NCBI RefSeq assembly: GCF_000472785.1
Contig: NZ_AXAL01000001.1
Location: 1 to 59,029, forward strand
Origin: Mesorhizobium loti CJ3sym
GTDB taxonomy: Bacteria; Pseudomonadota; Alphaproteobacteria; Rhizobiales; Rhizobiaceae
DNA: 59,029 nt
Direction: 5' to 3'
Within the stretch, counting starts at the first letter, position 1; each line of letters starts with the position of its first letter. The notes under the pieces are model-generated. The model was not told where the DNA came from. It saw only the letters and a list, made by a program, of their open reading frames with translations, and did not search any database. Both the position numbers and the translations under genes were made by a program. Below, piece by piece: positions 16,181 through 26,052 of the stretch.

Positions 16181-18184
16181 TCACTCATCCTCAGCCGCCC
16201 CGAACCCCGCGCCCGTGGCGGTGGTGCTGGTAGGGCTCGCCCATGGTGTTGCGTGATTGTCGATGCGCATCTGGAAGATGAAATAGGTCGGTGAGCAGAA
16301 GCCGATGCCTTTCACTTTTGAAATGCCCGGCGTGTCGGGCGGCATTGATTGGCACATATAATCCTCGCGGCAGAAATGCTCGGCATCGCAGGCTGGCCGG
16401 TTGCCGCGATTGACCGCGCCGCCGAGGCACTGATCGAAATTGTTGGTGGCCACGCAGATGTCGAATTTCTTGCCGCCGACCAAGCCACAGATCTCGTTCG
16501 GCAACGGCTTGCCGGCTTTGAAGGCTGCGAAGGAACGGTCCTTGTCGTCGCAGCCGCGATAGGCGATGCCGGCCGGCACGCCGATCTTCGGCGGGCGGCA
16601 CGTATAGGCGGTGCGCGAGACATCCGGCGCGAAGGCCGCGAACTGACCCGTGATGCTGTAGCGGTCGTTGAAGGGTTGCGCCGCGTTGCTGGCAATCGAC
16701 CCGGTCAGGCAGGGATGGCCCGAGAACATTTTGGGGCTGTCCTTGGGCAACAGGCACTGCGCCAGAGTGGTGCGCACGCCTGATGCGGTTGCCAGCGGCG
16801 TACACACGGTGCCGCCGCCGCATTGCCAGGTCGCACCGAAGCGGGCGGCATCTTCCGGCATCAGGCATGGCATCGCCATCCCGGCTGGTGCGTAGTTGAT
16901 GTCGCCGTTATCAATCCATGTGGCGGGTGGCGCGAAGGACAGCGGCCGGTAGCGGTTCGGCTCCTTGCCCTCTTGCGTTGCGCGCAGCCAGGCTACGCGT
17001 CGCGGGATTTCGGCGTGAAGATGCGGCGAGATGCCGACCTCTACGCGGTTCAAAGGCGACGTGGTCTTGTCGTCGAGGCCGATGAAATGAAAACCAGCGG
17101 TGGAGCCTGCCTGATGGCAACCCTGGCAGGCGCCATTGTCCAGCCGCTCGACCAGCGCCTCCGGCGTGCGCACCAGTTTCAGCGCCGTATAGTCCAGACC
17201 GGCGAAATCCGCTGGCTGGAACAACGGCGCGAACGGATGGTTGGCTTGTCTGGCGCTGCCGAAGGTCGACCACGAGATCACCTTCTTCGCCAGGAATTCG
17301 TCGGGGATTTCATAGACGCCGAGATCGACCGCTGTGACATTGGCGCTGACATAGTCGGCGAGCCTTTTCTTCAGCGCCGCATCGTCCGAGAGCCGCGCGA
17401 CGTCAGGCGTGTTCTCCAGCGGCTTCTCGCTGATAGTCGCGCCATCGATGCCGAGTATCCGCATGAGGTAGGCGGCCTGCCCGCCGAATTCGGTCTCCTG
17501 GCCCGAGGGAAAGCGCACGACCTGCGCGTTGAGTTCAAGTTGCTTGAAGGTGAGCCCGGCTTTCTCCAGCGGTCCGCCGGTCAGCCAGCCGGCATCGACG
17601 GTCTCGTCCAGTTGCGGCGTCCAGCGCCCGGCGATGCCGACGCAGCCGCCATCGGCATCGGGTGCCACGCTGTAGACCGCATTGAAATTGAACGGCAGAC
17701 GCGACGCCAGTTGCTTGCCGTTCTTCCGGAAACTGTAGGCCAGGCGGTAGATGAAACGGACCTCGCCGCAGCTCTTCTCACCCAGCACGACAGCAAAGTC
17801 GCGACGGTCGAGCCGGTTGACGACGCCGACCAGCCGGAAGCGCGCCACTTCGGTCTTCAGCCAGCGCATATCCATGATGCGACCGACATTGCCGTCGGTC
17901 ACCTCGTAGAGCGGCCGTCCGCCGGCCTTCATCTCGGCGCGCAGCGTGGCAATATCTGATGCCACGGTATCGACGATCGCATGATAGGCTGGCGCCTTGT
18001 CGTAGAGGGTTTTCAAATCGCCCTCGCCCACCGCGCCAAAAAGTGCGGCGAAGCCGTAGTCCTTGGCATCGGGGGTGGCGAGCACCGCTGGGTCATCGAC
18101 GATCGTCACCGGCTGCCCAGCTCGCACGCCATTCGACGCGAACAGCGCGATGATGGCCGCAACGGCGAGCGCGAACCAATTCAC
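16181..18184 (-). CDS. Large secreted protein with one CxxCH heme-binding site, unknown function
   Basis: The product has 667 residues. The N-terminus (MNWFALAVAAIIALFASNGVRAG) is a signal peptide. A single CQGCH site at 353-357 would bind a c-type heme, or is a relic of one. The part after about residue 420 is rich in cysteine (roughly 17 Cys, including WQCGGGTVC, HFCREDYMC and GFCSP), suggesting several disulfide bonds in the periplasm or outside. The region before the heme site has no motif I recognise. The GTG start overlaps the stop of the nnrD gene by four bases, so the two are coupled, though no shared function is obvious. Confidence 0.7.
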   Translation of the reverse strand: MNWFALAVAAIIALFASNGVRAGQPVTIVDDPAVLATPDAKDYGFAALFGAVGEGDLKTLYDKAPAYHAIVDTVASDIATLRAEMKAGGRPLYEVTDGNVGRIMDMRWLKTEVARFRLVGVVNRLDRRDFAVVLGEKSCGEVRFIYRLAYSFRKNGKQLASRLPFNFNAVYSVAPDADGGCVGIAGRWTPQLDETVDAGWLTGGPLEKAGLTFKQLELNAQVVRFPSGQETEFGGQAAYLMRILGIDGATISEKPLENTPDVARLSDDAALKKRLADYVSANVTAVDLGVYEIPDEFLAKKVISWSTFGSARQANHPFAPLFQPADFAGLDYTALKLVRTPEALVERLDNGACQGCHQAGSTAGFHFIGLDDKTTSPLNRVEVGISPHLHAEIPRRVAWLRATQEGKEPNRYRPLSFAPPATWIDNGDINYAPAGMAMPCLMPEDAARFGATWQCGGGTVCTPLATASGVRTTLAQCLLPKDSPKMFSGHPCLTGSIASNAAQPFNDRYSITGQFAAFAPDVSRTAYTCRPPKIGVPAGIAYRGCDDKDRSFAAFKAGKPLPNEICGLVGGKKFDICVATNNFDQCLGGAVNRGNRPACDAEHFCREDYMCQSMPPDTPGISKVKGIGFCSPTYFIFQMRIDNHATPWASPTSTTATGAGFGAAEDE

Positions 18185-19719
18185 CCGACAGGCACTTTCT
18201 GCCTTGCTTCGACCAGTTCATGCAGCACCGGCAGCAGCGCCAGCGGCAGGTCCTCGGCAATCAGCCCCGGGCCGGACCGGCTGCCGGCTTCGGCATGGAT
18301 CCATACCGCAGCGCAGGCCGCCTCGAACGCCGGCATGCCTTGCGCCAGCAGCCCGGCGGTGATGCCGGACAACACGTCACCTGATCCTGCGGTCGCAAGC
18401 CAGGCTGCGCCGTTGGCATTGACCGCCGCCCAGCCATCGGGAGCGGCGATCACCGTGTCGGCGCCCTTGTAGACAATAATGGTATTGGCACGTGCGGCCG
18501 CCGCACGCGCCTTGTCCAGCTTGGACGAGGTGATGTCGCCAGCGATGTCAGGAAACAGCCTGGCGAATTCTCCGTCATGCGGCGTCATCACCAGGGCGGG
18601 CGCGTCTTGCCGATGCGCGGCTTCGAACAAGACATCTGGCGCCTCGCGAAACGAGGTGATCGCGTCGGCGTCGAATACAAGGCCATCGATCCGTGCGGAA
18701 GCATCCTGTGGCTGGCCGGAGGCAAGGAGCGCGAGCCCGAAGGTCCGCGTTCTTTCACCAACACCAAAGCCAGGCCCGAGGACAAAGGCAGAAGGCCGGC
18801 GTTCGCCGACAAACGCCACTATGTCCGCGACGTCATCGGTCTTGCGCAGCATGATCGAGGTCAGGTGGGCGGCATTGACCTGCATGGCGTTGCCGGGAGA
18901 CAGCACGGTCACCGCCCCTGCTCCGCTGCGAGCTGCCGCGAGCGCCGACAGCCGTGCCGCCCCGGTGGCGCTCGGCCCGCCGGAAAAGACCCCGACATGG
19001 CCACGCTTGTATTTGTGCGCGTCGACTGCCGGCACTGGGAAACGGCGCAGCCAGTTTGCCGGCTTGTTCTCTGACGTCCTGGGTTGGAGGCGTGCAATGA
19101 TGTCGTCGCCAATGCCGATATCGGCGAGCACGATCTCGCCGCATCGCTCCCGACCCGGCAACAGCAGATGGCCGTGCTTCTTGCGAGCGAAGGTCACGGT
19201 GACGTCGGCGTCAAGTGCCTTGCCGAGCACTTTGCCACTGTCACCGGAAACACCGGAAGGCAGGTCGATCGCGACAACCGGCAAATGCAGATCCGTGGCA
19301 ATATCGACCGCCCTGGCGGCATCGCCGGACAGCGGCTTGGACAGCCCTGCCCCGTAAAGCGCGTCGACGACGATAGAGCCGGCTTCGGCGGCAAATTCCG
19401 ACAATGGCCGCGGTTTGATCGGGCATTCCGCCGCGGCGAGGGCCGCATCGCTTTCCCGCCTCGGCATGCCGCTTGCCCACACCGTCGTGGCAACGCTGCT
19501 GCCGGCCAGAATGAGGGCCACGACATAGCCATCGCCGCCATTGTTGCCGGGGCCACACAATACGTGGACGCGCATCGCTGTGGGATAGCGCGCCAGCACC
19601 ACGGCCGCGACCGCCTCGCCGGCACGGCGCATCAGGCCGATACCGTCGATTGCGCCGGCGGCAATCGTCAGCCGGTCCGCCTCACTCATTTGGGCGGGAG
19701 AAAGAAGTTCGTTGCTCAT
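18181..19719 (-). CDS. nnrD: Bifunctional NAD(P)HX epimerase / ADP-dependent NAD(P)HX dehydratase
   Basis: The product has 512 residues and two domains. Residues about 1-215 form the YjeF-N epimerase, with HVLCGPGNNGGDGYVVA as its signature and VDALYGAGLSKPL following. Residues about 235-500 form the ribokinase-like dehydratase, with VLGPGFGVGER and the nucleotide loop LATAGSGDVLSGITAGLLAQG. Together they repair hydrated NADH and NADPH. The fused form is usual in bacteria. The heme-site protein gene follows with a 4-nt overlap. Confidence 0.92.
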   Translation of the reverse strand: MSNELLSPAQMSEADRLTIAAGAIDGIGLMRRAGEAVAAVVLARYPTAMRVHVLCGPGNNGGDGYVVALILAGSSVATTVWASGMPRRESDAALAAAECPIKPRPLSEFAAEAGSIVVDALYGAGLSKPLSGDAARAVDIATDLHLPVVAIDLPSGVSGDSGKVLGKALDADVTVTFARKKHGHLLLPGRERCGEIVLADIGIGDDIIARLQPRTSENKPANWLRRFPVPAVDAHKYKRGHVGVFSGGPSATGAARLSALAAARSGAGAVTVLSPGNAMQVNAAHLTSIMLRKTDDVADIVAFVGERRPSAFVLGPGFGVGERTRTFGLALLASGQPQDASARIDGLVFDADAITSFREAPDVLFEAAHRQDAPALVMTPHDGEFARLFPDIAGDITSSKLDKARAAAARANTIIVYKGADTVIAAPDGWAAVNANGAAWLATAGSGDVLSGITAGLLAQGMPAFEAACAAVWIHAEAGSRSGPGLIAEDLPLALLPVLHELVEARQKVPVG

Positions 19720-20412
<693 letters not shown>

Positions 20413-20475
20413 CCCGGCCATCTCCGAAGAAACGTCATCCATCAAAAAAAACGTCATCAAACAGGGATACATGAC

Positions 20476-21885
20476 ATGACGACAGCCAAAGACATCATGA
20501 AGCAGATCAAGGACAACGACGTGAAATTCGTCGACCTGCGCTTCACCGACCCGAAGGGCAAGTTGCAGCACGTGACGATGGATGTCGTCGAGGTCGAGGA
20601 AGACATGTTTGCCGACGGCGTCATGTTCGACGGCTCCTCGATTGCCGGCTGGAAGGCCATCAACGAGTCCGACATGGTGCTGATGCCCGATCCGGACACG
20701 GTCCACATGGACCCGTTCTTCGCGCAGTCGACCATGGTCATCCTGTGCGACATTCTCGACCCGGTCTCGGGCGAATCCTACAACCGCGATCCGCGCGGCA
20801 CGGCCAAGAAGGCCGAGGCCTACATGAAGGCCGAAGGCATCGGCGACACCATCTATGTCGGCCCGGAAGCCGAATTCTTCGTCTTCGATGACGTCAAGTA
20901 CAAGGCCGATCCCTACAACACCGGCTTCCAGCTCGATTCCACCGAATTGCCGTCGAATGACGACACCGACTACGAGACCGGCAATCTCGGCCACCGCCCG
21001 CGCGTCAAGGGCGGCTATTTCCCGGTGCCGCCGATCGATTCCGCGCAGGACATGCGTTCGGAGATGCTGACCGTGCTCGCCGAAATGGGCGTGCGCGTCG
21101 AAAAGCATCATCACGAAGTCGCTGCCGCCCAGCACGAGCTTGGCATCAAGTTCGACGCGCTGGTGCGCAATGCCGACAAGATGCTGATCTACAAATATGT
21201 CGTGCACCAGGTCGCCAACGCCTATGGCAAGACGGCAACCTTCATGCCGAAGCCGATCTTCGGCGACAACGGTTCGGGCATGCATGTCCACATGTCGATC
21301 TGGAAGGGTGGCAAGCCGACCTTCGCCGGCAATGAATATGCCGGCCTGTCGGAGAATTGCCTGTTCTTCATTGGCGGCGTCATCAAGCACGCCAAGGCGG
21401 TCAACGCCTTCACCAACCCGCTGACCAACTCCTACAAGCGGCTGGTGCCCGGCTACGAAGCGCCGGTGCTGCTCGCCTATTCGGCACGCAACCGCTCGGC
21501 CTCCTGCCGCATCCCGTTCGGCTCGTCGCCGAAGGCCAAGCGTGTTGAGGTCCGCTTCCCCGATCCCGGCGCGAACCCTTACCTCGCCTTCTCCGCGTTG
21601 CTGATGGCCGGTCTCGATGGCATCAAGAACAAGATCCATCCGGGACAGCCGATGGACAAGGATCTCTACGACCTGCCGCCGAAGGAGCTGAAGAAGATCC
21701 CGACCGTCTGCGGCTCGCTGCGTGAAGCACTACAGAGCCTCGACAAGGACCGCGGCTTCCTGAAGGCCGGCGGCGTCTTCGACGACGACCAGATCGACAG
21801 CTACATCGAGCTGAAGATGGCCGAGGTGATGCGCTTCGAAATGACCCCGCATCCAGTCGAGTACGACATGTACTATTCGGTCTAA
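20476..21885 (+). CDS. glnA: Glutamine synthetase type I
   Basis: The product has 469 residues, the standard length for GS-I, which joins ammonia to glutamate with ATP as a dodecamer. The N-terminal domain has [10 protein letters not shown]; the catalytic part shows the metal-binding [26 protein letters not shown] and RSASCRIP. Tyr in [10 protein letters not shown] is the adenylylation site used by GlnE. AGGGA precedes the ATG. It is cotranscribed with glnB, and a strong terminator follows. Confidence 0.96.
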   Translation: MTTAKDIMKQIKDNDVKFVDLRFTDPKGKLQHVTMDVVEVEEDMFADGVMFDGSSIAGWKAINESDMVLMPDPDTVHMDPFFAQSTMVILCDILDPVSGESYNRDPRGTAKKAEAYMKAEGIGDTIYVGPEAEFFVFDDVKYKADPYNTGFQLDSTELPSNDDTDYETGNLGHRPRVKGGYFPVPPIDSAQDMRSEMLTVLAEMGVRVEKHHHEVAAAQHELGIKFDALVRNADKMLIYKYVVHQVANAYGKTATFMPKPIFGDNGSGMHVHMSIWKGGKPTFAGNEYAGLSENCLFFIGGVIKHAKAVNAFTNPLTNSYKRLVPGYEAPVLLAYSARNRSASCRIPFGSSPKAKRVEVRFPDPGANPYLAFSALLMAGLDGIKNKIHPGQPMDKDLYDLPPKELKKIPTVCGSLREALQSLDKDRGFLKAGGVFDDDQIDSYIELKMAEVMRFEMTPHPVEYDMYYSV

Positions 21886-21907
21886 GATCCTGCTGGGATA
21901 ACAATGC

Positions 21908-21945
21908 AAAGCCCTTGAAGGTTTTCCGCCTTCAAGGGCTTTTTG
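21908..21945 (+). terminator. Terminator of glnB-glnA
   Basis: A perfect 14-bp stem (21908-21921 with 21929-21942) is followed by TTT, 22 nt after the glnA stop. Confidence 0.9.
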
Positions 21946-22559
21946 CTGTCACCCAATGGCTATAGATCGCGCGGCCGGCCGCGCAACAACGGGCACTCTC
22001 TTCTGGTTTCTGGGATCGTTAGATAGCTGGACTTGCCTGGGCCTGTGGCCACCAGCAGAAGCCGCAAATGAGGCTGGCCGGCGTCTATCGAGCGCAATCG
22101 ATCGCCAGGAGCGAGCGGCGCACTGCCTCAGGCTGCAATGCCCGCTCGTCCGGCGCCCCCGCCAATGCTGTCGTTCAAGAAACCCCGCCCCGTTCGAACA
22201 GCACCGCTTTGGCGTAACCCCGGCCACGAATACGCATGCCGCGGCGTGATCTGTCAACGCCGCCGGCCAGAGGTGTCGAACGTGGATTTCGGTGTTTGAT
22301 CAGAGGCTTATATAACTGATCATTGGTGTACGGACGACCTGAAACAGGCTGTTTTCCGGGCTTTTTCAGGGAACACGGAAACGCACAGCACCAATGGTGG
22401 CCAGGAGCGTCAGCCAAAAGCCTCTCCATCAGGTGAATTTGCCCGATCCTTTTCAACCTGACTTTTTTTGGGGGAATTCGCTCCGCCGGGCCAGCACGGC
22501 AAAAAGAACCCCGGCCGAAGCCGAAGTTCTTGCAGGGACAGACCGTCGGAGGGTGACGC
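21946..22559. other. Long intergenic region between glnA and the permease
   Basis: About 610 bases lie between converging genes. No open frame has a family signature or ribosome site. The stretch contains the inverted repeat TGATCAG / CTGATCA at 22297-22322 and the permease terminator at 22500-22531. It may be the decayed remains of a former gene. Confidence 0.5.
22500..22531 (-). terminator. Terminator of the amino-acid permease gene
   Basis: On the minus strand AAGAAC and the matching GTTCTT enclose CGGC-TTCG-GCCG, a stable UUCG tetraloop, followed by a T run. It lies about 29 nt after the permease stop. Confidence 0.8.
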
Positions 22560-23981
22560 CTATCCGGCAAGTTCGTCGGGGCCGTGCAGGTTCCAGTCCG
22601 TTCGCCTGGCCAGCACCAGCACATAGTAGATCGCCGCCACGACCATGATCAGAAGCGTTGCAATCAGGCTCGGGCGCCCGAAGGCGGCGTCGAGCAGGTT
22701 CTGGTAGGCGACATAGACCAGCGCCACGAAGGCAAGGATGGCCGGAACCGGAAACAAGGGCATGCGGTAGTGCCCGCCAGCCGTGGTGCCGTTGCGGCGC
22801 CCGGCAAACACCGCCACGCACAGAAGCGCGTAGATCACCACCAGCGAGGTGCCGCTGACCACCAGCAGCAGGTTGATGTCGATGAAGCAGGCGATCGCCG
22901 CCAGTACCGACACGACAATGGTGGCAATCCATGGCGATGCGTAGCTGCCATGAACGGACGCGACCGCGGCATTGATCGGGCCGAACCAGGTCTTGTCGCG
23001 GCCGGAACTGAACAGCAGCCGCGCCGCCTGCAGGATGATGGCGATGACCGCGTTGAAGATGGCAACCGCGATGGCAAGGCTGATCAGCACCGTCAGCGCG
23101 TGACCGCCACGCGCCTCGAGGAAATATTCTATCTTCTGGGGCGCGGCGAGCAATGCTGCAACATCCGGCGACCCCAGCAACACGGCCGTCAGCGGAATGA
23201 GTTCCGCCGCGACGGTGATCAAAAGCGCCCAGACCACGACCTTGCCGATGTTGCGCTTGGCGTCCTGTGTCTCCTCGCCGAAATACGCGGCCGCGCCGTA
23301 GCCATTATAGGCGAATAGCGAAACGGCAGTGGCTGCCAGAATGATCCCGGCCGACGCCGGCACCAGCGTGTTGGTGGCATCGAGAAGTTGTGGCGACGTG
23401 AACAGGCTCGACAGCGGCCGCTCGACATGAGCGAAGCCGAGCCCGGTCAGGACCAACAGAGCCAGCATTTCGATGCCGAGGAAGATGCCGGTGACAAAGG
23501 CATTGAGCTTGATGCGCATGGCCGCGACCGTACCGGCTAGCCCGATCGTCACCACGCCGACCCATTGCGGGCTGAGGTTGGGAACAAGCACACCGAGATA
23601 GGTGCCGACACCAAGCGCGATGACGGCAACGATCAGCACGATCGAGACGAACACCAGCACCAGCGTGACAAAGCCCCAGAAGCGGCCGAGCGTGCGGCCG
23701 ATCATGGTGTATTCGCCGCCGGCCATCGGATAGGCCGACGACAGTTCGGCATAGACGAAGGCCATGAACAGCCCGATGATCGCGGCAATGACGAAACTCA
23801 GGAATGAGCCGGTGCCGGCGAGCGCGATGACGCCGGGCACGATGATGAACACCGAGGATGCCGGCGTCACGGCCGACAGCACGATCATCAGCGTGCCGAG
23901 CGCATTGAGCGCCCGGTCCAGACCCTTGGCCGCTGGCGCGGCCTTGTCAGTCGCCCTTGTTGTTGCTTCGTTTGTAGACAT
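22560..23981 (-). CDS. APC-family amino-acid permease
   Basis: The product has 473 residues with about 12 hydrophobic segments, an integral inner-membrane transporter. TMS1 (LMIVLSAVTPASSVFIIVPG) has the broken helix of APC proteins, and ELSSAYPMAGGEYTMIGRTL is the conserved loop after TMS2. SLFAYNGYGAAAYFGEETQDAKRNI is the TMS6 and following loop typical of amino-acid permeases. The substrate is not evident. It diverges from the TetR regulator, and the aminopeptidase beyond suggests uptake of the amino acid or amide that the module handles. A strong GGGGAGG precedes the ATG. Confidence 0.88.
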   Translation of the reverse strand: MSTNEATTRATDKAAPAAKGLDRALNALGTLMIVLSAVTPASSVFIIVPGVIALAGTGSFLSFVIAAIIGLFMAFVYAELSSAYPMAGGEYTMIGRTLGRFWGFVTLVLVFVSIVLIVAVIALGVGTYLGVLVPNLSPQWVGVVTIGLAGTVAAMRIKLNAFVTGIFLGIEMLALLVLTGLGFAHVERPLSSLFTSPQLLDATNTLVPASAGIILAATAVSLFAYNGYGAAAYFGEETQDAKRNIGKVVVWALLITVAAELIPLTAVLLGSPDVAALLAAPQKIEYFLEARGGHALTVLISLAIAVAIFNAVIAIILQAARLLFSSGRDKTWFGPINAAVASVHGSYASPWIATIVVSVLAAIACFIDINLLLVVSGTSLVVIYALLCVAVFAGRRNGTTAGGHYRMPLFPVPAILAFVALVYVAYQNLLDAAFGRPSLIATLLIMVVAAIYYVLVLARRTDWNLHGPDELAG

Positions 23982-24003
23982 CGTCCTCCCCTTTTTTTAA
24001 TTA

Positions 24004-24016
24004 GATAAAAATTATC
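24004..24016. promoter_or_regulatory. Candidate TetR operator in front of the permease
   Basis: GATAA-AAA-TTATC is a perfect 13-bp inverted repeat 22 nt upstream of the permease start, a good place for a repressor. Confidence 0.4.
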
Positions 24017-24104
24017 CTCCGCAGCGGAACCTATCGATGGAGTCAGATATCGTCAACAAATATGGTGCATTTGCGCTTGCAAAATTTCGCACGCTTGTTT
24101 TAAA

Positions 24105-24119
24105 CTGAATCCTGTTCAG
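24105..24119. promoter_or_regulatory. Candidate operator in front of the TetR gene
   Basis: CTGAA and TTCAG form arms around five bases, 10 nt before the TetR ATG. It differs in sequence from the repeat near the permease, so at most one of the two is likely to be the true site. Confidence 0.3.
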
Positions 24120-24129
24120 GAAACAAAAA

Positions 24130-24732
24130 ATGGGACGACCCAAAACCCAGACCGATCGCCGCCTGACGCTGGTCGCGGCAGCAGAATCGATGATTGCCAG
24201 GCGCGGCCTTGCCGGCGTCACGCTGCGCGACGTTGCCAGTGAGGCAGGGATGAGTTCGAGCGCCCTGCTCTATTACTATCCCGGCCTGAAGGACCTGCTG
24301 GACGATGTGCAGCGCAAGGCTGTCGAGCGGTTCTGCACGATACGTGCGGCGTCGGTCACCGAGATCGCCGATCCCAGGCTGCGCCTGAAGACGATGATCG
24401 AGAACGGGCTGCCTACCGACGCGGATGATCAGCTCTGCCGGCTGCTGCTCGAGCTCGGCGCCTATTCACGCTCGGATGCGAGCTATGCAGCACGTCACAT
24501 CACTTTGTTCGAGCGGCAGGTGTCGATCTATGTCGGCATTCTGGAGGCTGGTGCCGCGACCGGCATCTTCAAACTGCAGGCCACCAGCGAGACGATCGCG
24601 CGCAGCCTTGTAGTGCTCGAGGACGGGCTGGGGCTGCATCTCGTCAACGTCGTGCCGGCGGTCGACCAGGCTTCGGCGCTGGCGATCCTGACAAGCTATG
24701 CCGAGCTTGCGACCGGCTGCAGCCTTCGCTGA
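24130..24732 (+). CDS. TetR-family transcriptional regulator
   Basis: The product has 200 residues. The N-terminal helix-turn-helix lies in LAGVTLRDVASEAGMSSSALLYYYPGLKDLL (residues about 28-58), the standard TetR form with the YYYP end. The C-terminal 130 residues form the helical ligand domain, which gives no hint of the ligand. It lies between a divergent permease and the aminopeptidase that follows 32 nt later in the same direction, so it probably controls both. AGGAAA precedes the ATG. Confidence 0.9.
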   Translation: MGRPKTQTDRRLTLVAAAESMIARRGLAGVTLRDVASEAGMSSSALLYYYPGLKDLLDDVQRKAVERFCTIRAASVTEIADPRLRLKTMIENGLPTDADDQLCRLLLELGAYSRSDASYAARHITLFERQVSIYVGILEAGAATGIFKLQATSETIARSLVVLEDGLGLHLVNVVPAVDQASALAILTSYAELATGCSLR

Positions 24733-24764
24733 GCCGGCTTATATCAACGGAGCGAAACCCAAGC

Positions 24765-25928
24765 ATGGACCAATTGCCGACCCAGACCACCAAGCCAGCC
24801 GGCAAAGCGCGGGCACGCGCGCTCGGCATCCCCTTGCAAGGCACGCCCGGCCCCGCCAATGCCATCACCGATGTCCGCAGCGTCCTGGTCGGTTATTCCA
24901 CAATCATCAAGGGCGAAGGCAAGCTCAATGGACAAGGACCGGTGCGCACCGGGGTGACGGCCATCCTGCCTCTCGGCCATGACGGCGTCGGCGTCGCCTG
25001 CGCCGCCGGCTATCATTCCTTCAACGGCAATGGCGAAATGACCGGCGCATCGTGGATCGAGGAGGCCGGCAGCATCAGCCTGCCGATCCTGATCACCAAC
25101 ACCCATGCCGTCGGCCCCTGCCATCGCGGTACCATCGACTGGGTGGCCCGCAACAAGCCCGATGTCGCAAACCAGTGGCTGCTGCCGGTGGTGGCCGAAA
25201 CCTGGGACGGCTATCTCAACGACATCAACGGCTCGCATGTCACGGTCGATCATGCGATTGCCGCGATCGACAACGCCGCGAGCGGGCGCATTGAGGAAGG
25301 CTCGGTCGGCGGCGGCACAGGCATGAACTGCTATGCCTTCAAGGGCGGCTCGGGTACGGCCTCACGGATCGTCGACTACGGCCATCGCTCCTACACGGTC
25401 GGCGTCTTCCTGCAGGCCAATTTCGGGTCGCGGCGCGAACTCACCATCGCCGGCGTACCGCTTGGTGAACAGCTGACCGACGACAACCCGATGGAGGCGT
25501 ACTTCCGGGGTGGCCCGACGGGCGCTGGCTCCTGCATCGGCATCATTGCCACCGACGCGCCACTCTTGCCGGGCCAATGCAAGGCGCTGGCCCGGCGCGT
25601 GCCGCTCGGCCTGGCGCGGACCGGCACCACAGGCTCGCATTTCTCCGGCGATATTTTCCTCGGCTTCTCAACCGCCAACCGCGATGCGCTCAACGGCCGC
25701 TTTCCCAAAGGCCCGGCCAGCGAAGAGAGCTATAGCCGCATGGATTTCATTCCGTGGGGGCGCATGGACGATTTCTATGCCGCCGTCGTGCAGGCGACCG
25801 AGGAGGCAGTGCTCAACGCGCTCGTCGCCAACAGCGAGATGGTCGGCCGCGACGGCAACCGCAGCCCTGCCTTGCCGCATGCGAAGGTGCTGGCGGCATT
25901 GAAAGCACGCAGAGCTGTCGTCGCTTGA
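24765..25928 (+). CDS. P1-family (DmpA-type) aminopeptidase
   Basis: The product has 387 residues. It belongs to the DmpA/BapA group of Ntn-type hydrolases, which cut themselves at a Gly-Ser bond to free the catalytic Ser. The processing site is GAGSCIGIIATDAPLLP, with Ser as the new N-terminus at about residue 250. EGSVGGGTGMNCYAFKGGSG and HSFNGNGEMTGASWIEE are the other signatures. No signal peptide is present, so it is cytoplasmic. Known members act on D- or beta-amino-acid peptides and amides; the substrate here is open. Confidence 0.9.
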   Translation: MDQLPTQTTKPAGKARARALGIPLQGTPGPANAITDVRSVLVGYSTIIKGEGKLNGQGPVRTGVTAILPLGHDGVGVACAAGYHSFNGNGEMTGASWIEEAGSISLPILITNTHAVGPCHRGTIDWVARNKPDVANQWLLPVVAETWDGYLNDINGSHVTVDHAIAAIDNAASGRIEEGSVGGGTGMNCYAFKGGSGTASRIVDYGHRSYTVGVFLQANFGSRRELTIAGVPLGEQLTDDNPMEAYFRGGPTGAGSCIGIIATDAPLLPGQCKALARRVPLGLARTGTTGSHFSGDIFLGFSTANRDALNGRFPKGPASEESYSRMDFIPWGRMDDFYAAVVQATEEAVLNALVANSEMVGRDGNRSPALPHAKVLAALKARRAVVA

Positions 25929-25965
25929 AGGCGGCAAGCTAGACGCCTTGCGCGAGCATCACGAA

Positions 25966-25999
25966 AAAGGCCCCGGCGTTTTGCGCCGGGGCCTTTCTT
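25966..25999. terminator. Bidirectional terminator between the aminopeptidase and glnII
   Basis: A 13-bp stem (25966-25978 with 25984-25996) has a T-rich tail on the plus side and AAAAA on the other. Confidence 0.88.
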
Positions 26000-26052
26000 A
26001 ATCGGTTGTCTCTCCTCGGCGAAGACCTTTGCGATCCCCGCCGCGAAAACAA

